Source: DATKIY01 sp963726755 (GTDB lineage Bacteria > Actinomycetota > Actinomycetes > JAHEKZ01). From it: a DNA stretch of 64,000 bases. Below the pieces are notes generated by a model, which saw only the letters and a program-made list of their open reading frames with translations, searched no databases and was not told where the DNA came from. The stretch is from contig CAVSDB010000001.1 in assembly GCA_963726755.1 (NCBI GenBank), forward strand, positions 62,001 to 126,000, read 5' to 3'. The position numbers and the translations under genes are program-made. Every line of letters begins with the position of its first letter. Positions within the stretch are counted from its first letter, which is position 1. Positions 8,881 through 17,990 of this stretch are shown here, piece after piece.

Positions 8881-9644
8881 ATGGCTAAGGCGCTCTCAGC
8901 CCAGTCCCTTGGGCCGGTTCAGCAGCCGCGTTATCTGCAACTTGCGCGTTCAATGCGGGCGGATATAGACGGCGGGGGTTAACCGTCGGTGACCGCCTCC
9001 CTGGCGAGCGACAGATCTGCAGTCGATTCCAGGTCAGCCGCACCACCGTGCGCCGAGCTCTGGAGGAGTTGCAGGCGCAGGGCTACGTCCAACCCGACGG
9101 GACGCGTGGCTGGTTTGTCACTGCATTGGTCGAGCCGAACACTCTGCTGGGACTCAGCGACCTCGCGGGGCAGCGCGGACTGGTGAGCACGTCACGCGTC
9201 ATCCGGCGACAGCTGCGTGAGGCGACGCTTGCCGAGGCCGAAGCCTTGAAAGCGCCTGCAGGGGCTGAGATTTTCGAACTTGAACGAGTCAGACTGATCG
9301 GGGGTAGTCCCGTCGGTTGGCAAAGCACGATCGTGGCGGCCTGGTTGGCTCCCGGCGTGGGTACCCACGATTACCGCAGCGAGTCGCTCTACGCGGTACT
9401 GCGTCAGCAAGGCATCGTCCCGACCCATGCCGACTACGACGTACGGGCGGCTGCAGCAACTCGTCCGCAGAGCAAGCTGCTCGAGCTCGACCCCGGCACC
9501 CCCGTGCTCATCATCAGCGCCATCACGTCCGATCAGGAGCGCCGTCGGATCGAACTGTCCGATGGTGTCTTCCCTGGGCAGCGCTACCGATTCACATCGG
9601 TGGTGTCCGCGACGACCGGTGTCACACCACCGGTGTCTCCATGA
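8881..9644 (+). CDS. GntR-family (HutC/DasR-type, UTRA domain) transcriptional regulator (frameshifted)
   Basis: Ligand-responsive repressor, 254 aa after frame restoration. The N-terminal winged helix reads RYLQLARSMRADIDGG, then GLTVGDRLPGERQICSRFQ and VSRTTVRRALEELQAQGY; the C-terminal UTRA domain runs from about residue 90 to 245. One G is missing in the G5 run 8974-8978, which makes an early TAA; with six Gs the frame joins perfectly. ATG 8881 is leaderless relative to the promoter at 8846-8874. Its TGA overlaps the ATG of the permease (ATGA), so regulator and transporter are co-transcribed. It probably binds the two triple-repeat operators and senses an intermediate of the imported compound. 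Confidence 0.82.
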
Positions 9645-10651
9645 CAGAAAGCGACGCCACGCTCGTCGCGTCAGGGGAAGTTTCGACGACACACCCCGTC
9701 CGCGAGTTGATCGTCCAGCGCAGCCTTTGGGGCGTTGTCACACTCTTCTTCGTCTCCGTAATCGTCTTCGTCGCGACACAGGTTCTCCCTGGCAACGCGG
9801 CGTACGCCGTCTTGGGTCAGACAGCGACGCCGGAATCGCTAGCGTCGTTAGAGCAGCGGCTCGGACTCGACCGATCGATGCTGGCGCAGTACTGGAGTTG
9901 GCTCTCCGGGGTGGCGCATGGTGACTTCGGTAGTTCCCTGGTCGGTCAGCAACAGTCGGTGGCTTCGCTGGTGTGGCCACGCGTGGTGGACTCGGCGGTC
10001 CTCGTCTTGTTGGCTGGCATTATCGGGTCGGTGCTTGGCGTGGCCTTGGGTCTATGGGCGGCGTTGCGCCGCGATCGACCCACAGACCACGTCCTGTCGG
10101 TGACATCGCTTGCGGTGACCTCGCTCCCGGAGTTCGCGGTAGCGATCGGGCTGGTGTTCGTGTTCGCGACGAACGTGTTCAACTGGTTCCCCGCGGTGTC
10201 GCCGATCCCGCCGGGAACCAAACCGTGGGACGAGCCGCAGATGCTCGTTCTCCCGGTGATGACGCTGGTCATCGTGGTGATTCCGTACATCTTCCGGATG
10301 ATGCGTGGCGCGGCCGTTGAAGCCCTTGAAAGCGACTACGTAGAAATGGCTCGGCTCAAGGGTTTGCCCCGTATAGCCGTGTTGCTGCGGCATGCACTCC
10401 CAAATGCGGTGCCGGCGACGATTCAGGCGATCGGGCTGACCTTCCTCTACTTAGCGGGCGGGATCGTTCTGGTCGAGTACGTGTTCGCATACCCCGGTAT
10501 CGGGTCCGGACTCATCGATGCGGTAACTGACAAGGACATTCCGGTAATCCAATTCATCGTTCTGTTGCTTGCTGCGTTCTACGTCGTCATGAACATTGCC
10601 ACCGACGTGGTGTCGCTGTTGGCCAGTCCCCGTCGACGGATCCCGCGATGA
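9641..10651 (+). CDS. Peptide-type ABC transporter permease (DppB-like)
   Basis: 336 aa inner-membrane permease with six predicted TM segments, the family-typical first helix (LWGVVTLFFVSVIVFVATQV) and the EAA loop (VEALESDYVEMARLKGLPR). The ATG overlaps the regulator stop. It should pair with the next gene as a heterodimeric channel. The partner binding protein is encoded not here but in the second operon at 14384, under the same kind of operator. Confidence 0.92.
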   Translation: MTESDATLVASGEVSTTHPVRELIVQRSLWGVVTLFFVSVIVFVATQVLPGNAAYAVLGQTATPESLASLEQRLGLDRSMLAQYWSWLSGVAHGDFGSSLVGQQQSVASLVWPRVVDSAVLVLLAGIIGSVLGVALGLWAALRRDRPTDHVLSVTSLAVTSLPEFAVAIGLVFVFATNVFNWFPAVSPIPPGTKPWDEPQMLVLPVMTLVIVVIPYIFRMMRGAAVEALESDYVEMARLKGLPRIAVLLRHALPNAVPATIQAIGLTFLYLAGGIVLVEYVFAYPGIGSGLIDAVTDKDIPVIQFIVLLLAAFYVVMNIATDVVSLLASPRRRIPR

Positions 10652-11616
10652 GCAACGTCGCGAGCGCTAACAGCGAACCTCAGGTGCCACGAGTCCGCCG
10701 TTTCGAGTTTGGTCACGTGCTGGTGGGAGCGGTGCGTACTGGACGCGGCTTAGCCGGGGTCATCGCCACCGTCTTGGTGCTGCTCGTTGCGTTCGCCGGA
10801 CCGTTTCTCGCCCCGGACGACCCGGAGGCTTATGTCACAAGTCCGTTCGCCAAGCCCTCGTCCGCACACCTGCTTGGAGGTGACAATCTCGGCCGTGACG
10901 TGTTTAGCCGGGTACTCGACGGCGGTTGGCAATTGGTCATCATGGCCGCACTTGCCACCCTTCTCGGTGTCGGGCTCGGCGCAGCCATTGGCGTCTACGC
11001 TGGATACCGCAAGGGCATGGCCGACGGGTTCTTAATGCGAGCCGTCGATGTGCTGCTCGCCTTCCCCCAACTCGTCTTCGCACTTCTGCTGGTCTCGGTT
11101 GCCGGCGCCAGCAACTGGTTGCTGGTCTTCGCCGTTGGTGTGTCTCACGCACCCCAGGTGGCCCGCGTGCTGCGCGCTTCGACGCTTGAGCTCTCGGAGC
11201 GCGACTACGTCAAAGCAGTCGAACTCAACGGTGTCAGGACTTCGCGGATCATGTCCGGGGAAATCCTGCCAAACCTCATAACACCGTTGATGGTCGAGAC
11301 CGGTCTGCGAATGACCTACTCGATCGTCATCATGGCAGGACTGTCTTTCATTGGCTTCGGACTTCCGCCGCCATCCCCCAACTGGGGATCGATGATCAAC
11401 GAGAACCGGATCGGCTTGACGCTCAACCCCTGGGCATCGCTTTCGCCGGCTTTGGTGATCGCTGTCCTGACGATCGGCCTGAACACCTTCACTGACGCCA
11501 TCACCCGCGTCGCGCTGGGGGTGGACCGAGGCTCGGCGGCGCCAAAGCTCCCCGTTCCGTCGTTGATTGCCTCCAACGAGGACGGCCAGGTCGAAACTGG
11601 TGACCTGAGTCGATGA
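10648..11616 (+). CDS. Peptide-type ABC transporter permease (DppC-like)
   Basis: 322 aa second permease subunit. It shows the N-terminal OppC segment with a TM at about 33-53, the motif LGGDNLGRDVFSRVLDGG and the EAA loop ELSERDYVKAVELNGVRTSRI. The start overlaps the previous stop by four bases (ATGA), as does the next gene, indicating translational coupling. A short Lys/Pro-containing tail after the last TM has no recognisable domain. Confidence 0.92.
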   Translation: MSNVASANSEPQVPRVRRFEFGHVLVGAVRTGRGLAGVIATVLVLLVAFAGPFLAPDDPEAYVTSPFAKPSSAHLLGGDNLGRDVFSRVLDGGWQLVIMAALATLLGVGLGAAIGVYAGYRKGMADGFLMRAVDVLLAFPQLVFALLLVSVAGASNWLLVFAVGVSHAPQVARVLRASTLELSERDYVKAVELNGVRTSRIMSGEILPNLITPLMVETGLRMTYSIVIMAGLSFIGFGLPPPSPNWGSMINENRIGLTLNPWASLSPALVIAVLTIGLNTFTDAITRVALGVDRGSAAPKLPVPSLIASNEDGQVETGDLSR

Positions 11617-13433
11617 GTATCTCGCCGGTGAACCCGACGTCCGTGGCTTCACGGCTGGTCGTCGAACACTTGACCGTGTCGACCTCACGGTCAGGTGATC
11701 CGGTGATTCGGGACGTGTCGATCACGGCCCGGTCCGGAGAGGTGCTCGGTCTAGTGGGGGAGTCAGGGTGTGGCAAGACAACGTTGGGGCTGGCCATGCT
11801 CGGTTACGTGCGTCGGGGTTTGCGGCTGAGCGCGGGTCGGGTGCTGCTCGACGGCCAGGACCTGCGCGACCTGTCGGCGGAACGACTTCGCAGTCTTCGC
11901 GGTTCACAACTTGCCTACGTCCCCCAGGACCCGGCCACCGCGCTCAACCCAGTTCGAAGGATCGGTCCGCAGGTTAGGGAGGTGCTGTCTTACCACGGAT
12001 ATTCCTCGGGCCAAATGAGCGCTCGGATTGACGAGTTGCTCGCTGAGGTTGGCCTTGACCTCGTCCCGCGTGCGATGCAGGCCTACCCACACCAACTATC
12101 GGGTGGTCAGCAGCAGCGCGCTGCGATCGCCATGGCTTTTGCTTGCCGGCCGTCACTGATCGTGCTCGACGAACCAACGACAGGGCTGGACGTAACCACC
12201 CAGCGGACCATTCTGAAGACCATCTCCGAGCTTTGCTCGCGCTATGGCGTGGCTGCGGTGTATGTAAGCCACGACGTGGCTGTGGTCGGCGAGATCGCTG
12301 ATCGGGTAGCTGTTATGTACGCCGGACGACTCGTCGAGATCGGCGGCACCGACAGGGTGTTCGCCGAGCCACGCCATCCATACACACAGGGGCTACTGCG
12401 TGCCGTTCCGTCGCCGAACCAAGCGCTGCATCTTGTGGGCATGGAGGGAACACCCCCACGTCCCGAGTCGCGTCCCGAAGGCTGCTCATTCGCGCCACGG
12501 TGTGGCCTCGTCGCCGATCGTTGCCGACGCGAGGTCCCCGAGCTACTCGCGGCGCCGACTATGGCGCATCAGGCCGCGTGCTTCTTTTCCGATGCCGTAA
12601 CGAGCTCTCTCCCCTTGGGTCTTGCTACACCAAGCCCACCGGCCAGAGGTGACGCGACAGATGTTGTGGACACCAGCGCGCTATTAGCGATCTCGGGCCT
12701 CGAAGCCTCGTACGGCAACAGCAAGGTGCTTCATGACGTCACTATGAGCGTGACGCGAGGCTCCTGTGTCGCCGTGGTCGGAGAGTCCGGCTCGGGCAAG
12801 AGCACCCTGGCACGTTGCATCGCGGGGCTTCACGAGAGTTGGTCTGGTGAGATCACGCTTGACGGACGAGGACTAACGCCTGGTATCCGCCAGAGATCGA
12901 GCGGCCAACTGCAGCGGCTGCAATACATCTTCCAGAATCCCTATGCATCGCTGAACCCGCGTCGGAGCATCGGCAGTCTTGTTGCGCAACCCATCGATCA
13001 CTTCAGCCGCGAGTCGCGGGAACGACGCGACGCAGCGGTAGCGGCAGCGCTGCGCGCGGTATCCCTCCCGGTCGAGCTCAGTGCGTTCTATCCCGACCAG
13101 ATCTCGGGGGGAGAGCGGCAACGCGTGGCGATAGCACGTGCCGTTGCCGTCGGTCCGTCCCTCCTCATCTGCGACGAGGTCACTTCCGCTCTCGACGTTT
13201 CTGTCCAGGCGCTCGTCGTCGAGATGCTGCGACAACTTCAGCGCGAGCAGCACCTCTCGCTGCTCTTCATCACCCACAACCTCGCTCTCGTACGCAGCAT
13301 CGCCCAGCACGTCGTGGTCATGCAGGACGGGCGCATTGTCGAGGAGGGACCGGTGGGTGCGGTGCTCGACCATCCACAGGCTGACTACACGAAGCGGCTG
13401 TTGCTTGATGCACCGCAACTTGAGATGCGGTGA
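11613..13433 (+). CDS. Fused double ATPase (DppD-DppF type) of the ABC importer
   Basis: 606 aa cytoplasmic protein combining both ATPase subunits. Domain 1 (about 14-330) has Walker A GESGCGKTT (49-57), signature LSGGQQQR and Walker B LIVLDEPTTGLD. It ends in a cysteine-rich oligo_HPY segment (CSFAPRCG, DRCRREVPEL, AACFF) of the kind reported to bind an iron-sulfur cluster in DppD. Domain 2 (about 345-606) has GESGSGKST, ISGGERQR and LLICDEVTSALD. Both sets of motifs are complete, so both sites should hydrolyse ATP. The stop is followed by the second operator/promoter at 13446. Confidence 0.93.
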   Translation: MSISPVNPTSVASRLVVEHLTVSTSRSGDPVIRDVSITARSGEVLGLVGESGCGKTTLGLAMLGYVRRGLRLSAGRVLLDGQDLRDLSAERLRSLRGSQLAYVPQDPATALNPVRRIGPQVREVLSYHGYSSGQMSARIDELLAEVGLDLVPRAMQAYPHQLSGGQQQRAAIAMAFACRPSLIVLDEPTTGLDVTTQRTILKTISELCSRYGVAAVYVSHDVAVVGEIADRVAVMYAGRLVEIGGTDRVFAEPRHPYTQGLLRAVPSPNQALHLVGMEGTPPRPESRPEGCSFAPRCGLVADRCRREVPELLAAPTMAHQAACFFSDAVTSSLPLGLATPSPPARGDATDVVDTSALLAISGLEASYGNSKVLHDVTMSVTRGSCVAVVGESGSGKSTLARCIAGLHESWSGEITLDGRGLTPGIRQRSSGQLQRLQYIFQNPYASLNPRRSIGSLVAQPIDHFSRESRERRDAAVAAALRAVSLPVELSAFYPDQISGGERQRVAIARAVAVGPSLLICDEVTSALDVSVQALVVEMLRQLQREQHLSLLFITHNLALVRSIAQHVVVMQDGRIVEEGPVGAVLDHPQADYTKRLLLDAPQLEMR

Positions 13434-13445
13434 ATGCCCGGCTCG

Positions 13446-13482
13446 ATTGGTCATTGACTGGTAACTAACTGGTCTGTAGCAT
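13446..13482 (+). promoter_or_regulatory. Second promoter with triple 11-bp operator, before the cupin operon
   Basis: Three consecutive 11-mers occur at 13446, 13457 and 13468: ATTGGTCATTG, ACTGGTAACTA and ACTGGTCTGTA. They match the array at 8838 in unit length, order and position relative to TTGACT (13454-13459), a 17-bp spacer and TAGCAT (13477-13482). The first 15 bases from TGGTCATTG onward are identical to the first site. This places the catabolic operon under the same regulator. Confidence 0.7.
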
Positions 13483-13518
13483 CGCGCCAGGTTGTTGAGA
13501 GCTGACTCGGAGGCAGTC

Positions 13519-14376
13519 TTGAGCGGATATCGTCCGTCGCCAAGGCCCACCTTCGACGTCGCGACACCACTGCTCCGAAAAGACGTCGTCCGCTACACGT
13601 GGGGCGACGACGAGTCCGGCGAGGTGCTGGACTGGATTTACGTGTCGTCGGCGTCGGTCCACCAGTTGGTATTCGGTCTGTCGGCAGGATCATCGTTTCG
13701 CCACTCCGACCAGTTCCGAACCATCTTTCGCGCCGACGAGGTGCTCTACGTGTTGACCGGAACGATGATGATTAGCAATCCCGTCAGCGGTGAGGCACAG
13801 CGTGTCGAGGCTGGCCAGGGGGTGTTCTTCCGTCGTGACACCTGGCACCACGCATACGCAATCGGCGATCAGCCGTTGCGAGTGCTGGAGTTCTTCGCGC
13901 CACCCCCGTCCTCCGGAGCCTCCGGCTCGTATGCCCGCTCCCTTTCCCTGCTGACCGACTCCAAGCTCAACGACGAGACCATGGTCGGGACGCTCGTGCC
14001 GGGCCAGCCATCAGCGACCGCACCAGGGGTGTTCACGGTCATCCGCTCAAGCGACGTGAGTTGGCGACTTGAGGAGGGCCATCCATCACCGGTTCCCGTG
14101 GGGCTATACGCGAGTACAGAGCATCTCACCGTTGGCAGCGTCGACCTCGCCCCTGGACAACGCAGCGCTTGGCGTACCCACGAGGGTGACCTGTGTGGGT
14201 ACGTGCTGGAAGGCACGCTTGGGGTGGGCGTCGAAGGCCCAGACGCACGACGTTGGTTCGAACTTGAGCCAGGTGATGGCTGGTACGTACCGCAGGGCGT
14301 GCCCTACAGACTTCTGGCCCACGAAGGGGCAACTCAGGCAATGTTCGCAGTCGCACCCAACTACGCACCGAATTGA
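13519..14376 (+). CDS. Bicupin protein of unknown substrate
   Basis: 285 aa from TTG 13519, chosen for GGAGG five bases upstream; a TTG at 13492 lacks this. Two cupin barrels are visible. The first has FRHSDQFRTIFRADEVLYVL and GQGVFFRRDTWHHAYAIG. The second has LAPGQRSAWRTHEGDLCGYVLEG and PGDGWYVPQGVPYRLL. His and Glu residues in the first barrel suggest one metal site; the second looks poorer in ligands. Cupins of this kind act as sugar isomerases, lyases or dioxygenases. Position first in the operon with a sugar-type dehydrogenase and a kinase suggests a catabolic step, but no reaction can be named. Confidence 0.75.
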   Translation: MSGYRPSPRPTFDVATPLLRKDVVRYTWGDDESGEVLDWIYVSSASVHQLVFGLSAGSSFRHSDQFRTIFRADEVLYVLTGTMMISNPVSGEAQRVEAGQGVFFRRDTWHHAYAIGDQPLRVLEFFAPPPSSGASGSYARSLSLLTDSKLNDETMVGTLVPGQPSATAPGVFTVIRSSDVSWRLEEGHPSPVPVGLYASTEHLTVGSVDLAPGQRSAWRTHEGDLCGYVLEGTLGVGVEGPDARRWFELEPGDGWYVPQGVPYRLLAHEGATQAMFAVAPNYAPN

Positions 14377-14383
14377 GGCTGTT

Positions 14384-15976
14384 ATGACCCACAACGATCC
14401 GATCTACGGTGCGGCCGGTACGGAGCTGTCCCGCCGCGACTTGCTGCGCTTCGCGGCCATTGCTGGCGTCGGCGTCCCGATCCTTGGCGTGGCTGGCTGT
14501 TCATCGGATTCCACCGACGCGTCGCCGTCGGCGTCGGGATCACCCAAGCCAGGAGGGACGTTGCGCGCTGCCATCAGCGGCGGTTCTTCCAGTGACTCCC
14601 TCGACGCGCAGTCAGCGATCACCACCATCGACTTTGCTCGCATCTTCCAACTGAACGAACCGCTCATCGGTTTTGACGCCAATGCCCAACTGGTGCCGAT
14701 CCTCGCCGAGTCTCTAACGCCTTCTAGCGACGCCAAGACATGGACGCTGAAACTTCGCAATGGGGTCACGTTCCACAACGGCAAGAACCTCACTGCCGAC
14801 GACGTCATCTACAGCTTTCAGCGGATCGTCGATCCGAAGGCACCGCTGCCGGGTGCTGTGCCAATCGCGGCCGTAGATGTCGCGGGTATGAAAAAGATCG
14901 ACGATCTGACAGTGGAGATCCCGTGCAAGACACCATTCGCAATCCTTGACCAGACGGTCGCCAACTACTACTACAACATCGTTCCTACCGGTTACGACCC
15001 CACGAACCCAGTGGGAACTGGACCGTTCAAGTTCGAGAGTTTCACACCGGGTCAGGAGAGCATCTTCGTCCGCAACGAGAACTACTGGCAGGACGGCCTG
15101 CCCTACGTCGACAAGGTCGTGATCACCGACTTTGCTGACGAAACTGCGCAGATCAATGCGCTCACCGGCGGCCAGACCGACATGATCAACCAGTTGTCGG
15201 CTAACGGTGCAAACTCGTTGTCGGCGTCGGACGCCAAGACCGTTGTTTCACAAGGGGGCGGTTGGGTGCCGTTCACCATGCGCGTCGACGCGGCGCCGTT
15301 CAACGATGTAAAGGTTCGCCAGGCATTCCGCTACATGGTCGACCGCGAGCAGATGATGCAGGTGGTCTTCGGCGGGGAAGGCACAGTCGGCAACGACATC
15401 TTCTCGATATATGACCCGTCCTTCGACACGAGCATCCCTCAGCGAACCTATGACCCCGATCAGGCGAAGTCGCTGCTGAAGTCAGCCGGCGTAGAGGGAC
15501 TCACCGTCGACCTAGTCACGTCGGACATCGCGCAAGGTTCGCTCTCGATGGCCACCGTGTTAGCACAGCAAGCCAAAGCCTCCGGTGTGACGGTAAATCT
15601 GAAAAAGGTCACCGTCGGGGATTTCTACGGACCGCAATACTTGAAGTGGGTGTTCGCGCAGGACTTCTCGTTCTTCCAGTACTACCTCCCGTCTGTCGCA
15701 CAATTCTTCGCACCCACCGGGCCGTACAACGAGACGCACTACAACAACCCCAAGTACACCGATCTGTTCAACACAGCACTAGCCACGGTCGACGAATCAA
15801 AGCGCACCGATATCGTCCACCAGATGCAGCAGATCGACCACGACGACGGTGGTTACATCATCCCGCTCTTCCCGCCTGTCATCGACGGTGTGGCTAGTCA
15901 CGTCAATGGCATCGAGCCCGCGAAGACCGGCGCACCGCTCAACAACTACGACTGGCGGCAGGTCTGGATCAGCTGA
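14384..15976 (+). CDS. Tat-exported lipoprotein substrate-binding protein (family 5) of the ABC importer
   Basis: 530 aa. The N-terminus has a twin-arginine motif (LSRRDLLRF) and a lipobox (GVAGC, Cys about 37), followed by a Ser/Thr/Pro-rich linker. The mature part is a typical SBP_bac_5 domain (WTLKLRNGVTFHNGKNLTADD, VGTGPFKFESFTPGQ). It lies seven bases after the bicupin and its TGA overlaps the next ATG. It should deliver the substrate to the permeases at 9641-11616. Family-5 proteins bind peptides but also oligosaccharides, nickel complexes or opines, so the fold alone does not give the ligand. Confidence 0.92.
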   Translation: MTHNDPIYGAAGTELSRRDLLRFAAIAGVGVPILGVAGCSSDSTDASPSASGSPKPGGTLRAAISGGSSSDSLDAQSAITTIDFARIFQLNEPLIGFDANAQLVPILAESLTPSSDAKTWTLKLRNGVTFHNGKNLTADDVIYSFQRIVDPKAPLPGAVPIAAVDVAGMKKIDDLTVEIPCKTPFAILDQTVANYYYNIVPTGYDPTNPVGTGPFKFESFTPGQESIFVRNENYWQDGLPYVDKVVITDFADETAQINALTGGQTDMINQLSANGANSLSASDAKTVVSQGGGWVPFTMRVDAAPFNDVKVRQAFRYMVDREQMMQVVFGGEGTVGNDIFSIYDPSFDTSIPQRTYDPDQAKSLLKSAGVEGLTVDLVTSDIAQGSLSMATVLAQQAKASGVTVNLKKVTVGDFYGPQYLKWVFAQDFSFFQYYLPSVAQFFAPTGPYNETHYNNPKYTDLFNTALATVDESKRTDIVHQMQQIDHDDGGYIIPLFPPVIDGVASHVNGIEPAKTGAPLNNYDWRQVWIS

Positions 15977-17097
15977 TGCCGGTGGAGGCCATCACCGGAC
16001 CGGTTCAGGTCGCACTTGTCGGCGCCGGAAGCGCCTCCCGGGCTTATCTGCGGACACTAGACAGCCTCGTCACATCGGGCGTGGCAACCCCGGGCCCTAT
16101 CTTCGCTCGCAACCCCGAGCGCCGACGCGCGCTCGCGGAGCAACGACCGGCGAGCCAACTCGTGGACAGCCTCGATGCTGTCCTTTCCAGCGACGCACAT
16201 CTGGTCGTCATCACAACACCCCCTGACAGCCACGCGGAGTTAGCAAGGGCCGTCATCACCGCTGGCAAACATGTCGTTGTAGAGAAACCACTGTCAGAAG
16301 ATCCTGAGCAGGCGCGAGCCATCGTCGACTTGGCGCGAGGGGATGGTCGCCTCCTCGTCGTCGCCCCCTTCGTGCAACTGTCACCTGCGTTCGCGCTGCT
16401 GTATCGGTTCTGCCGCGACGGAGTGCTTGGAGACATCCACTCGGCGCGGGGTATGTACGGCAACACCGGTTCTACGTGGGCCTCTTGGTACCACCGCTCC
16501 GGGGTGGGGCCGCTCGGTGATCTCGCGGTCTACAACATCAAGTCCTTGGCAGTGCTCTTGGGACCTGTCGTGGAGGTGCGAGCCTGGCAGAACACTTCTA
16601 CGATGCGACGCGCCCTGCCGGATGGCCAAGTCGCCACCGATCCGGACACGGTGCACCTGCTCCTCAATCACCGAGAGGGGGCAACGTCGACGGTCATGGC
16701 CAGTCACGCTGTTTGGGCTTACCGTCGCCCGGCTCTTGAACTCTATGGGGCCGAAGGGAGCGCGAACCTGCTCGGCGACGACTGGGATCCCGAGGGCATC
16801 GAGGTGTATCGACGAGATTGGGGCCACTGGCGCTCTTACCCCAGCCCGGACCGCACGTGGAACTGGACCGATGGACTGCGCACTGCCGTTCATGCATTGC
16901 GCACGTCCAACACCGACGGTCTGAGCAACGACCTCGATCTTCATCTGGTCGACGTCGTACATGCGGCTCGTCTCTCACTCGAGGCAGACGGTGTCGAACA
17001 CCCGGTGAACTCCAGCTTCAGCCCATTGCGGTTGGCAGAGCCCAAGGCCGGACTCGTCCACGTGCACGACCACACCCGACCGGAAGCTGAGCAGTGA
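15976..17097 (+). CDS. Gfo/Idh/MocA-family NAD(P)-dependent oxidoreductase
   Basis: 373 aa cytoplasmic dehydrogenase. The Rossmann domain shows VALVGAGSASRAY near the N-terminus, VVITTPPDSHAELARAVITAG and the family hallmark HVVVEKPLSEDPEQA (Lys of EKP as catalytic residue). The C-terminal alpha/beta domain has GVGPLGDLAVYNIKSL in the usual substrate-binding position. The family oxidises or epimerises sugars, inositols and sugar acids. Start and stop overlap both neighbours (TGATG before, GTGA after), so it is tightly coupled to the binding protein and the kinase. Confidence 0.9.
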   Translation: MPVEAITGPVQVALVGAGSASRAYLRTLDSLVTSGVATPGPIFARNPERRRALAEQRPASQLVDSLDAVLSSDAHLVVITTPPDSHAELARAVITAGKHVVVEKPLSEDPEQARAIVDLARGDGRLLVVAPFVQLSPAFALLYRFCRDGVLGDIHSARGMYGNTGSTWASWYHRSGVGPLGDLAVYNIKSLAVLLGPVVEVRAWQNTSTMRRALPDGQVATDPDTVHLLLNHREGATSTVMASHAVWAYRRPALELYGAEGSANLLGDDWDPEGIEVYRRDWGHWRSYPSPDRTWNWTDGLRTAVHALRTSNTDGLSNDLDLHLVDVVHAARLSLEADGVEHPVNSSFSPLRLAEPKAGLVHVHDHTRPEAEQ

Positions 17098-17990
17098 CGG
17101 CACCGTTGTGCGTGGGGGTTGACATCGGGGGGACCAAGACGGCTGTCGCCGTCGTCGATGTCGTCGTAGGTCACGTTGTGGACGTGGTGGCGCTGGACAC
17201 TCTCGCCCCCCTAGGAGCGTCGCAACTACACGACCGGATAGCGGCTGTGCTGGCTGCGCAAGGTCTACGGCATGACATTGGTGGGGTGCCTGTCGGGTTC
17301 GGCCTGCCCGAGCTGGTGTCTCCAGAGGGCGAGGTGCTCACCGATGTCGTCATCCCAGGGCTCGCGGGGGACCTGCGGGCCACCTGGTCGGACCTCGGAA
17401 TCAGCGTGGTCGAGGCTGACGTCCGTGCCGCGGCAACTGCCGAGGCGCAATTCGGGATGGGTCGAGACCTTGACAGCTTCGTTTACATCTCCGTGGGCAC
17501 CGGTATCAGCTGTTGCCTGATCCTTGAGGGGCGCCCTTGGGCCGGTCACCACGGGGCTGCACTCCTATTGGGGAGCGGGGTACTCGTCGACCGGCAGAGC
17601 CTGGACGCTGGCTCCGGGCAGTCATCGCTGGAGGACTTTGCCGGCGGGCCGGCCATAGTGCTCACCCATGGTCGGGCGGGTGGCGCGATGTTGACCACGC
17701 CAGAGCTCTTGGCGGCGGCGGAGCGCGACCCCCGTGCTGGTGCCGTAGTCACGGCAGCGGGTCGGGCGCTCGGGCTGGGGATAGCTGAGTTGGTGAACCT
17801 GCTGGACCCGCAGACCGTCGTCGTCGGCGGCGGGCTCGGGTCGACCGACGGCCCCTATTGGGAAGCCGCGGTTGACGCCGCTCGCGAGCACATCTGGGCT
17901 GAGGTCAGCCGGGAGGTGCCCATCGAGCACGCAGCTGCGGGGCCGAACGCCGGTGTCATTGGCGCGGCGCTCATCGCCTCCCGCTGCTGA
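17094..17990 (+). CDS. ROK-family sugar kinase lacking the usual zinc motif
   Basis: 298 aa. The phosphate-binding motif CVGVDIGGTKTAVAVVD is clear, as are VSVGTGI-like (YISVGTGISCCLI) and VVVGGGLGSTDGPYWEA segments of ROK kinases, which phosphorylate hexoses and amino sugars. The normal GExGH and CxCGxxGCxE zinc motifs are absent: the region reads WAGHHGAALLLGSGVLVD. Such zinc-free members exist. GTG overlaps the preceding stop. It is the last gene of the catabolic operon and would phosphorylate the oxidised or isomerised product. Its end overlaps the convergent acyl-CoA synthetase by 20 bases. Confidence 0.85.
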   Translation: MTAPLCVGVDIGGTKTAVAVVDVVVGHVVDVVALDTLAPLGASQLHDRIAAVLAAQGLRHDIGGVPVGFGLPELVSPEGEVLTDVVIPGLAGDLRATWSDLGISVVEADVRAAATAEAQFGMGRDLDSFVYISVGTGISCCLILEGRPWAGHHGAALLLGSGVLVDRQSLDAGSGQSSLEDFAGGPAIVLTHGRAGGAMLTTPELLAAAERDPRAGAVVTAAGRALGLGIAELVNLLDPQTVVVGGGLGSTDGPYWEAAVDAAREHIWAEVSREVPIEHAAAGPNAGVIGAALIASRC

